From Bacteroidales bacterium (lineage in GTDB: Bacteria; Bacteroidota; Bacteroidia; Bacteroidales; Muribaculaceae), in assembly GCA_019416285.1 (NCBI GenBank), contig DXXM01000014.1:3117-67116 (forward strand): a DNA stretch of 64,000 bases, given 5' to 3'. The notes beneath the pieces were generated by a model. That model was not told the DNA's origin, ran no database searches, and saw only the letters and a program-made list of their open reading frames with translations. This document shows positions 34,839 to 42,286 of the stretch, one piece after another. The position numbers were made by a program, and so were the translations under genes. Position 1 is the stretch's first letter, and every line of letters begins with the position of its first letter.

Positions 34839-34880
34839 TTTCTTCTGTTGTTGTTTGCTTGCTTATCACTAAGCGGGAAT

Positions 34881-36146
34881 TTATCTGATTTTGAGAGTTA
34901 CGAATGTGATTACGGCAAGGAAGATGCCGACAATCCAGAAGCGGGTGACAATCTTCGACTCGGGGATGGCACGCAGAGGAGCCTGTATGAGAGCCTCGAT
35001 GCCGGAGTTGCCGGGCTTCTGATAGTGGTGGTGGAGCGGCGTCATCTTGAATATGCGCCGTCCCTGGCCGTATTTACGTTTGGTGTATTTGAAATATGCC
35101 ACCTGGAGCATCACCGACAAGTCCTCCACGAAGAAAATCGCGCAGAGAATCGGAATCAGCAACTCCTTGTGGATGAGGATGGCGAATACGGCTATGATGC
35201 CTCCGATTGTGAGCGAGCCGGTGTCGCCCATGAACACCTGTGCGGGGTAGGCATTGTACCAGAGGAAACCGATTAGTGCCCCTATGAAAGCAGACATGAA
35301 CACCACGAGCTCCGACGACTGCGGGATATACATGATGTTGAGATAGGTCGAGTAGATGACGTTGCCGCCGAGATAGGCCATAATCGCCAGCGCCACACAT
35401 ATTATCGCCGATGTGCCTGCACAGAGGCCGTCGAGTCCGTCGGTTAGATTGGCACCGTTGCTTGTGGCGGCCACAACCACTATCACCACCAGCACGAAGA
35501 GAATCCAGCCGCCGGCCTGGGCATACTTGCCCATCCACTGTGTCAGATAGGCATAGTCGAAGTTATTGTCCTTGACGAAAGGTATGGTGGTCTGAGTGGA
35601 TTTGACGTCGTGCGACTCTTTGACATAGACCGTTTCGGTGCTGTCCGACGAATATGTCACGGGAACCACCTGACGCTGGGTGATGTCGGGGCTGAAATAC
35701 ATCGTCAGGCCGACGATGAGACCGAGGCCTACCTGTCCTACAATCTTGAACTTGCCTTTCATGCCCTCCTTGTCGTGTTTGGCCACCTTTATATAGTCGT
35801 CGCAGAAGCCGAGGGTGCCGAGCCACACGGTGGCTATGAGCATGAGCAGCATGTAGATGTTACTGAGATCGCCCACAAGCAGACAGGGTATGAGGATGGA
35901 TATGATGATGATGACACCACCCATTGTGGGTGTACCGGTTTTCTGCATCTGTCCCTCAAGACCCAGGTCGCGGATAATCTCGCCCACCTGCATAAGCTGC
36001 AGACGGTCGATAATCTTGCGGCCGAAAACCAGGGCGATGAACAGCGACAACAGCAGCGCCGCACCTGAGCGGAATGTGATATAACTCATCAGGCGCGAAC
36101 CAGGAAAATTGAATTCCTGAAGGTATTCAAAGAGATAGTAGAGCAC
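34881..36146 (-). CDS. mraY: Phospho-N-acetylmuramoyl-pentapeptide-transferase
   Basis: Makes lipid I by transferring phospho-MurNAc-pentapeptide to undecaprenyl phosphate. The 421-residue integral membrane protein has about ten helices. Catalytic-loop motifs are GFCDDYIKV with the Asp pair, NLTDGLDGL and the C-terminal HHHYQ. An inserted periplasmic segment (about 165-215) with Thr/Ser-rich sequence makes it longer than the E. coli enzyme, as is common in Bacteroidetes. A 212-bp gap with a repeat array separates it from murE. Confidence 0.96.
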   Translation of the reverse strand: MLYYLFEYLQEFNFPGSRLMSYITFRSGAALLLSLFIALVFGRKIIDRLQLMQVGEIIRDLGLEGQMQKTGTPTMGGVIIIISILIPCLLVGDLSNIYMLLMLIATVWLGTLGFCDDYIKVAKHDKEGMKGKFKIVGQVGLGLIVGLTMYFSPDITQRQVVPVTYSSDSTETVYVKESHDVKSTQTTIPFVKDNNFDYAYLTQWMGKYAQAGGWILFVLVVIVVVAATSNGANLTDGLDGLCAGTSAIICVALAIMAYLGGNVIYSTYLNIMYIPQSSELVVFMSAFIGALIGFLWYNAYPAQVFMGDTGSLTIGGIIAVFAILIHKELLIPILCAIFFVEDLSVMLQVAYFKYTKRKYGQGRRIFKMTPLHHHYQKPGNSGIEALIQAPLRAIPESKIVTRFWIVGIFLAVITFVTLKIR

Positions 36147-36208
36147 TCTTTCTGAAATTTAAATTTGACAAAACTTTTTTTGCTTGGGCAGGGGGGTAAG
36201 GGCTTCAA

Positions 36209-36348
36209 GGGGCTTTAGGGTCGTTAAGGTCTTTAGGGTCTTTAACGTCCGGGAGGCCTTAAAGTCTTAGAGTCGTTAAAGACCTTAAGGACCCTAAGGA
36301 CTTTAAGGACCTTAGAAGTTTAAGGACCTTAGAAGTTTAAGGACCTTA
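36209..36348. repeat. 9-bp-period tandem array B, between murE and mraY
   Basis: About fifteen units over 140 bp, mostly 9 bases (GGGTCGTTA, AGGTCTTTA, GGGTCTTTA, AAGACCTTA, AGGACCCTA, AGGACTTTA, AGGACCTTA). In the last third there are 17-bp composite repeats of AGGACCTTA plus the 8-mer GAAGTTTA. As in array A the first and second halves are complementary, which allows a long imperfect hairpin. It lies in the minus-strand transcript between murE and mraY. Confidence 0.8.
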
Positions 36349-36358
36349 TGATTTCAGC

Positions 36359-37852
36359 TCAAATCCCTTCGGCAATCACTTCCCTGACCACTTCGCGGTC
36401 ATCGAAATGATGCTTGACGCCCTTGATTTCCTGATAGTCCTCGTGGCCCTTGCCGGCAATCAGAATCACAGTGCCTTTCCCGGCGAGGGTGGCGGCTGTG
36501 CGGATTGCCTGACGGCGGTCGGTGATATGGAGCGTGCGGGTACGCGCTTCGGCGTCCAAACCCTCCTCCATGTCGCGGAGTATATCTTCCGGCTCCTCGA
36601 AACGCGGATTGTCGGAGGTCAGGATGAGACGCTCGCTGCGGGCGGCGGCTTCACGGGCCATAATCGGGCGCTTGCCCTTGTCGCGGTTGCCACCGGCACC
36701 CACTACGGTGATTATCTCGCCATCCTTGCCGATTACCTCGCGGATTGCGTTGAGCACATTGACCACCGCATCCGGGGTGTGGGCGTAGTCGACGATTACC
36801 GTGTAGCCCTTGGGCGAGTGGAAAGCCTGGAAACGACCGGCCACCGGCACGAGGCGCGACATCTCGCGCAACACATCCTCCTTGTCCCAGCCTATCAGCA
36901 CACAGGCGCCATAGACCGCAGTAAGATTGTAGGCGTTGAACTTGCCGGTGAAAAGCAGTTCGACCTCATGGCCGTTGAGCGCGAGCAGCGTGCCGTCGAG
37001 ACGCGACTCTATGATGCGGCCGCGGAAATCGGCCTCGCTGCGGAGCGAGTAGGTGTATTTATGGGCGCGCGTATTCTGAAGCATCACCTCACCCACCTTG
37101 TCGTCGGCGTTTGTGAGGGCGAAAGCCTCGCGCGGGAGCATATCGAAAAATTTCTTCTTCGCGGCCAGATAAGCCTCGAAAGTCTTGTGATAGTCGAGGT
37201 GGTCGCGGGTCAGATTGGTAAAGATTCCTCCGACAAAGTGGAGCCCGGCAATGCGCTGCTGGTCGGCGGCATGTGAGCTCACCTCCATAGCCGCATACTC
37301 GCATCCGGCCTCAACCATGAGGTGAAGCATCTCGTTGAGAGTGATGGGGTCGGGGGTGGTATGGTCGGTGGGATAGGCCTTGTCATCGACATAGTTGCAC
37401 ACGGTCGAGAGCAGACCGGCCTTGTGGCCGAGCAGACGCGCCATCTCATAGATGAGCGTGGCGGTGGTGGTCTTGCCGTTGGTGCCGGTCACACCCACGA
37501 GCTTGAGTTTGCGCGAGGGGTTGTCAAACCACTGCGAGGCGAGATAACCGAGAGCAAGGGCCGACGAGGACACCACTATATAGGTGACATGTGTCGACAG
37601 ATCGGCGGGAAGTTCCTGACACACAATCGCCACGGCGCCTTTCTCTTCAGCCATGGGGATGAACTTGTGGCCGTCGACACTCACGCCCGGGACAGCCACA
37701 AAGAGTGTGCCGGGCTCAACCTTGCGTGAATCCGAGGTCAGGTTTGTGATTTCCTTGTCGTCGCCACCGATCATCTTGGTGATGTCGAGCGGGGAGAGAA
37801 GTTCTTTAAGTTTTTTCACCTTATTATATAATATATGTGTTATGTTCGTCAA
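36359..37852 (-). CDS. murE: UDP-MurNAc-L-Ala-D-Glu:meso-diaminopimelate ligase
   Basis: Adds the third residue of the stem peptide. The 497 residues include the ATP loop GTNGKTTTATLIY (about 122-134). The substrate motif DNPR near residue 413 marks meso-diaminopimelate specificity rather than Lys. The ATG at 37852 gives an N-terminus (MTNITHILYN) that looks unlike the family. A GTG at 37819, just before KKLKELLSPLDI, is a plausible alternative start. The gap from ftsI is 8 bp with the ATG start. Confidence 0.96.
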   Translation of the reverse strand: MTNITHILYNKVKKLKELLSPLDITKMIGGDDKEITNLTSDSRKVEPGTLFVAVPGVSVDGHKFIPMAEEKGAVAIVCQELPADLSTHVTYIVVSSSALALGYLASQWFDNPSRKLKLVGVTGTNGKTTTATLIYEMARLLGHKAGLLSTVCNYVDDKAYPTDHTTPDPITLNEMLHLMVEAGCEYAAMEVSSHAADQQRIAGLHFVGGIFTNLTRDHLDYHKTFEAYLAAKKKFFDMLPREAFALTNADDKVGEVMLQNTRAHKYTYSLRSEADFRGRIIESRLDGTLLALNGHEVELLFTGKFNAYNLTAVYGACVLIGWDKEDVLREMSRLVPVAGRFQAFHSPKGYTVIVDYAHTPDAVVNVLNAIREVIGKDGEIITVVGAGGNRDKGKRPIMAREAAARSERLILTSDNPRFEEPEDILRDMEEGLDAEARTRTLHITDRRQAIRTAATLAGKGTVILIAGKGHEDYQEIKGVKHHFDDREVVREVIAEGI

Positions 37853-37860
37853 TAATTCTA

Positions 37861-39945
37861 TCAGTTGGCAAGCACGAGGCTTATCTTAGTGCCGCGCGGA
37901 GGGCGCGAACCGGCTGCGGGCGACATCGAGCGGACATAGCCCGACCCGGTATAATGCACGTTGTAGCCGGCGTTTTCCAGGGCGACAAGCGCTTCGCGCA
38001 GGCTGTAGCCCTTCACGTCTGGCACGGTGCCTTTCGCCTCCTGCGCCGGTGCTTTCAGCGCGCGGTGCGAGGGAAGCGAGAACTGCGCCTTGACGGTCTC
38101 GTAGGCCTTATGTCCGGAGGCCGAGGCGTAGAATGTCGGCGCGACAGCCGAGGGAGTGTTGTCGCGGTAGTCCGAGCTATTGTCGAGCATGCCGCGCGAA
38201 TAGAGCTTGAGGGCTATGTTGCGGAGCACCTGACCGGAGGTCGTGGCCGCTCCGAAGAAATTTTTTGTCGGGTGACAGGTCAGCACCACGCAGGAATACT
38301 TCGGCTTCTCGGCGGGGAAAAATCCGCAGAAGGCCAGTCGCTTCTTCGAGGTGTTGTAGACACCATTCTCAATCATGTAGCAGGTACCGGTCTTTCCGGC
38401 GATACGGACAGTGTTGTTGCGGAGGAAACGGCCTGTGCCGTGGTCGCCCCACACCACATTTGTGAGCATCTGGCGGAGGATACCGGCTGTTTTCGGGGAG
38501 CATGCGCGCCCGTTGCCCATATAGCCGACGGGGAGGATGGAGTCGACTTCGCCCTTGACCTCCTTGACGAGACGTGGACGCACGAACACACCGTCGTTGG
38601 CAATGGCGTTGTAGATGGCAAGCGTGTAGAGCGGCGGAATCTCCGTGGCGTAGCCGTAGCTCATACGGGAGAGGGCTATGCGGCCGCCGCGGTCATTGGG
38701 TATGCTGTCGAAGCGCGGGGGCACCTCGCCTGCTATACCGGTGTTCATCGGCTCGAGAAATCCGAGAGCCTTCACGCGTGAGTAGAAGGCGCCGGGATTG
38801 TCATTGTATTTGCGTGTGATGATGCGCGCCATGCCGATGTTCGACGACTGCTCTATCACATCGCCCACGCGTATCGACATCGAATGGTGGGCGTCAGTGA
38901 TGGGACGGCCTCCGGCGTATGCCCAGCCTCCACCTGTGGGGAGCACTTCGTTGAGGTCGGGCACCAGACCGTCCTCCACAGCAATCATCATCGAGAGGGT
39001 CTTGACCACCGAGCCGGGCTCATAGCCCATCACGGCGCGGTTGCGGGCCTCGATGTAGCCTTCTCCACGCGGATTGCGCTCGAGGTTGGAGATAGCCTTG
39101 ATGTCGCCGTTTTTCACATCCATCAGCACTGCCACGCCCCAGTCGGCCCCGCAGGTGTCGAGCACATTGTTGAGTTCGCTCTCCACTATGTCCTGCATGT
39201 TGATGTCGATGGTGGTGACGATGTCGCTACCGGGTATCGCCGGCACATCGGTCCAGTCGGTGATTTTCTTGGTGAGATTGATCATCTTGCTGTAGCCGAT
39301 TTTACCGTATAGGAGCGAGTCGAGCGCTTTTTCAAGGCCCGATATGCCGTGGATTTCCTTGCTTTCGCTTGTCTCGCCCACACCGCCTATGCTTCGGCGC
39401 GCCATGTCGCCGTAGGGATTGAAACGGCGCATGTATTTCTCGAAGGTCAGACCATTGCGGTTGCGGTTCCTGATGCTGAAGAAGGGGAAGGTGCGCATCG
39501 TCTCCATATCCGTGTGCGAGAGGCCGGAGAGGAGTTTGTAGGCACGCGGACGTTTCTCGCGCACCTTGTCGAGCGGCTTCAGAAGATGCTTTTTCCACCC
39601 GGCGGCGTCGCGCACGGGAAACTCCTCGGCCATGCGTGCCGCGAGCTGGTCGATGGTATCGCGGAAAAGTTTCTCGTTAAACTTCTCGGCGCGGTAGTCG
39701 AGGCGGGCGGTGTAGAAGTTGAGATTGGTAGCCAGCACACTGCCGTCTGAAGCAAGGATATTGCCGCGGCTGGGCACTATCACATTGGTCTGCGAGAGCA
39801 GTTCATTGGCGCGCTCGTTCCACTTGTCTGCGTCGACCACGGTTGTCTCACAGAGTTTCACTACTATTCGTCCCGAAAGAAGCAGAATGAGTAGTATCAC
39901 CACTCCGTAACGGAGGAGAATATGACTGCGGTTATCCTTTTTCAC
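37861..39945 (-). CDS. ftsI: Septal penicillin-binding protein FtsI with PASTA domain
   Basis: A class B transpeptidase that cross-links septal peptidoglycan and partners with FtsW. The 694 residues include one membrane helix (about 9-28), a dimerisation domain and the transpeptidase domain. The catalytic tetrad is SVVK (Ser312), the SSN motif follows in IEQSSNIG, and the KTG box is AGKTGTC (around 517). A C-terminal PASTA domain occupies about 630-694. The start is a GTG at 39945 whose G is shared with the TAG stop of ftsL, so the two genes overlap by one base. Confidence 0.95.
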   Translation of the reverse strand: MKKDNRSHILLRYGVVILLILLLSGRIVVKLCETTVVDADKWNERANELLSQTNVIVPSRGNILASDGSVLATNLNFYTARLDYRAEKFNEKLFRDTIDQLAARMAEEFPVRDAAGWKKHLLKPLDKVREKRPRAYKLLSGLSHTDMETMRTFPFFSIRNRNRNGLTFEKYMRRFNPYGDMARRSIGGVGETSESKEIHGISGLEKALDSLLYGKIGYSKMINLTKKITDWTDVPAIPGSDIVTTIDINMQDIVESELNNVLDTCGADWGVAVLMDVKNGDIKAISNLERNPRGEGYIEARNRAVMGYEPGSVVKTLSMMIAVEDGLVPDLNEVLPTGGGWAYAGGRPITDAHHSMSIRVGDVIEQSSNIGMARIITRKYNDNPGAFYSRVKALGFLEPMNTGIAGEVPPRFDSIPNDRGGRIALSRMSYGYATEIPPLYTLAIYNAIANDGVFVRPRLVKEVKGEVDSILPVGYMGNGRACSPKTAGILRQMLTNVVWGDHGTGRFLRNNTVRIAGKTGTCYMIENGVYNTSKKRLAFCGFFPAEKPKYSCVVLTCHPTKNFFGAATTSGQVLRNIALKLYSRGMLDNSSDYRDNTPSAVAPTFYASASGHKAYETVKAQFSLPSHRALKAPAQEAKGTVPDVKGYSLREALVALENAGYNVHYTGSGYVRSMSPAAGSRPPRGTKISLVLAN

Positions 39946-40286
39946 TACTTCGGAATCTTATAGGGAGGTTGTGACTGAACTTTGAGGTTAAGGTGGAGAG
40001 AGTCGACCATCTGCTGCATGGATGTCTCGCGGATGCGTCCCATGAAGGCGCTGCGCTCACGCGATTTCTCGTTGTTGACAATCTCGAGGCGGCGTTCAAG
40101 CTCGGCGATTTTCTCCATGTTGGTCTGGCAGGTGTATTTGGTGGTGATGTATATCATAGCCACAAGCACACCGATTACCACCGGAAGCCAGTGGCGGGCG
40201 AAAAAGTCGCTCGACAGAATCTGGCCGCGGAAAAGGCGGGTGATTATTGAAGGATGCCCGGAGGCTTTTTCAGTTCGTGTAGCCAA
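39945..40286 (-). CDS. ftsL: FtsL-like cell division protein
   Basis: A 113-residue bitopic protein. It has a basic cytoplasmic segment, one membrane helix (about 33-51) and a periplasmic coiled-coil-prone stretch (MEKIAELERRLEIVNNEKS). This topology, and its position between rsmH and ftsI, identify the FtsL-type divisome component even though the sequence diverges strongly between phyla. It overlaps ftsI by one base. Confidence 0.85.
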   Translation of the reverse strand: MATRTEKASGHPSIITRLFRGQILSSDFFARHWLPVVIGVLVAMIYITTKYTCQTNMEKIAELERRLEIVNNEKSRERSAFMGRIRETSMQQMVDSLHLNLKVQSQPPYKIPK

Positions 40287-40333
40287 TTTATCGTGGTTTT
40301 GAGTTGAGAGATTATATTAACTTGCCTATGGAT

Positions 40334-41248
40334 TCATAATTTGACCGCCACACGCAGTTTGGCGCTGCGCGAGCGCGGATTGCGGTCTATCTCATCTTCG
40401 CCGGGGACTATGGGCTTGTTGCCGAGGGGCTTCATCGGGGCGTTGACCTTGCCGAAGAAGTCTTTGTCGGCCTTACCTGCGAAATCGCCGGTTTTCATGA
40501 AATTCTTCACCAACCGGTCCTCAAGGCTGTGATAGGTGATGACCGCCAGACGTCCGCCGGGCTTCAGGACCGCGAGAGCGCCCTGAAGCAGTTCCTTCAG
40601 CGCCCCCATCTCGTCGTTGACCTCTATGCGGAGAGCCTGGAAGAGCTGTGCAAGCTCCTTTTTCTCCTTCCGGATATCGATGTGGGGTTTCACTGCTTCT
40701 ATGAGCTGCCCGATGGTGGTCAGCCGGGCCGACTGGCGCGCCTTCACGATGGAGCGGGCCATCGCGCGGCTCTGTTTGAGCTCGCCGTAGATGTAGAGGA
40801 TGTCGGCTATTTTCTCTTCCGGAGCCTCGTTGACTATGTCGGCCGCCGAGCGCTGGGCCTGGCGGTTCATCCTCATGTCGAGAGGGCCGTCGAAACGGAA
40901 GGAGAAGCCTCGCTCCGTGTCATCGAAATGATGGAATGAGACTCCGAGGTCGGCCAGCACGCCGTCCACACTGTCAACGTCGTAGTAACGCATGAAATTC
41001 GTGATGAAACGGAAGTTGGAGTAGACCATCGTGAACCTGTCATCGGACGGAGCGCGTCTGACCGCATCCTCGTCCTGGTCAAAAGAGTAGAGATGACCGC
41101 CTTCCGCGGCGTCGAGACGCTCCATGATGGCGCGCGAATGTCCTCCGCCGCCGAATGTGGCGTCGACATAAATTCCTCCGGGACGCACGTCAAGTGCCTC
41201 AAGGGTTTCCGGAAGCAGGGCCGGGATATGGTAGACTTCTTCAGTCAT
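40334..41248 (-). CDS. rsmH: 16S rRNA (cytosine1402-N4)-methyltransferase
   Basis: SAM-dependent N4 methylation of C1402 in the ribosomal P-site region. The 304 residues fit the family. Visible motifs are the N-terminal HIPALLPETLEAL, the SAM loop DATFGGGGHS (about 29-38), the ADLGVSFHHFDD segment and the C-terminal NPRSRSAKLRVA. It is the first gene of this dcw cluster; mraZ, which normally precedes it, is not found upstream. Confidence 0.97.
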   Translation of the reverse strand: MTEEVYHIPALLPETLEALDVRPGGIYVDATFGGGGHSRAIMERLDAAEGGHLYSFDQDEDAVRRAPSDDRFTMVYSNFRFITNFMRYYDVDSVDGVLADLGVSFHHFDDTERGFSFRFDGPLDMRMNRQAQRSAADIVNEAPEEKIADILYIYGELKQSRAMARSIVKARQSARLTTIGQLIEAVKPHIDIRKEKKELAQLFQALRIEVNDEMGALKELLQGALAVLKPGGRLAVITYHSLEDRLVKNFMKTGDFAGKADKDFFGKVNAPMKPLGNKPIVPGEDEIDRNPRSRSAKLRVAVKL

Positions 41249-41315
41249 AACGATGGACTTACGAATTAATCAGTGATCACTACAGTCTAAGAGAGTGTAA
41301 AATTACAAAAATTTG

Positions 41316-41323
41316 CAAAACTA
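41316..41323 (-). promoter_or_regulatory. Probable dcw-cluster promoter -7 element
   Basis: On the minus strand this reads TAGTTTTG followed by C, matching TAnnTTTG, and gives a leader of about 60 nt before rsmH. A convincing -33 was not found. The remaining gap up to 41514, shared with divergent rdgB, is AT-rich with no other recognisable site. Confidence 0.5.
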
Positions 41324-41514
41324 AACTCTAAAATTTCATCACTTTTTTTAAGAATTTATTAACACGCGCATAGATGACTGTAAATCAACGGTAATTTCTG
41401 ACCTGTCAAAAATTTACAAATGCAAACCAGCTCAGACCATCGCAAGGAGTCCGGGAAGAGGCGTGAAGCCGATTTCGGCTCTCCCGGACAATATTAAAAC
41501 CCCTGTTTTCGTTA

Positions 41515-42102
41515 ATGTTTAATATGCAAGACATCGTATTCGCCACCAACAATCAGCACAAGCTTGAAGAAATCCGCCGCATAGTCGGCGGAAAGTTCCG
41601 CATACTCTCACTCAAAGAGATTGGATGTGAGGAAGATATACCCGAAACCGCCGACACTCTCGAAGGAAACGCGCTCATGAAGGCCCGTTTCGTCAAGGAG
41701 CATTACGGCTACGACTGTTTCGCCGACGATACCGGCCTGATGGTCGACGCCCTCGGAGGGGCTCCGGGAGTCTACTCCGCACGCTACGCAGGCCCCGGCC
41801 ACGACAGTGCCGCAAACATGGCGCTCCTGCTGAAAAACCTCAATGGTGTCACCGAGCGCAGCGCCCGTTTCGTCACCGTCATCGCCCTGATACTCAACGG
41901 GCAGGAGATGACCTTCGAGGGCCGTGTCGAAGGTGAGATTCTCACCGTTCCCGCAGGAACATCGGGCTTCGGCTACGACCCCGTATTCAAGCCGACCGAA
42001 AGCTCCGTCAGCTTCGCCGAGATGAGTGCCGACGCCAAAAATGCCATCTCCCACCGCGGCCGCGCCACAGCAAAACTCATGACCTACCTCACATCACTCT
42101 GA
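41515..42102 (+). CDS. rdgB: XTP/dITP diphosphatase (non-canonical purine NTP pyrophosphatase)
   Basis: Hydrolyses dITP, XTP and related damaged purine nucleotides to monophosphates, preventing their incorporation. Its 195 residues fit the family. Signatures are FATNNQHKLEEI (about 7-18), the metal-binding DDTGLMVDALGGAPGVYSARYAG (split across 70-92), GFGYDPVFKP and the C-terminal SHRGRA. ATG codons at 41515 and 41524 are both possible starts; the second matches the common N-terminus. Confidence 0.96.
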   Translation: MFNMQDIVFATNNQHKLEEIRRIVGGKFRILSLKEIGCEEDIPETADTLEGNALMKARFVKEHYGYDCFADDTGLMVDALGGAPGVYSARYAGPGHDSAANMALLLKNLNGVTERSARFVTVIALILNGQEMTFEGRVEGEILTVPAGTSGFGYDPVFKPTESSVSFAEMSADAKNAISHRGRATAKLMTYLTSL

Positions 42103-42215
42103 GCACCCCCGGCTCAGGCTCCTACAGCTCCCTCACCCCTGCCTCCTCCGCCAACTCTCCCGCCCCCTGCCGCCTCTCTCACCTCCATATTCACCCCTGC
42201 TCCCCCCTCTTCCCC

Positions 42216-42260
42216 CTCTCCCTAAAGACCTTAAAGACTTTAAAGACCTTAGAGACCCTT
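42216..42260. repeat. 9-bp-period array C, upstream of the porZ-like gene
   Basis: Units AAGACCTTA, AAGACTTTA, AAGACCTTA and GAGACCCTT in perfect 9-bp register, preceded by a C/T-rich stretch and ending 26 bp before the ATG at 42287. Only the AAGACCTTA orientation is present, so no hairpin is expected. Confidence 0.65.
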
Positions 42261-42286
42261 TTTTAACCCCAACTCTCCGCTGAAAA

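Noticed and set aside
36209..36348. Could be a CRISPR array
   Set aside because: Units are 8-9 bp with no spacers of 25-40 bp and no cas genes; it is a tandem array.
37837..38781. 314-codon frame antisense to ftsI
   Set aside because: Covers the PASTA and transpeptidase coding region of ftsI on the other strand; no family resemblance.
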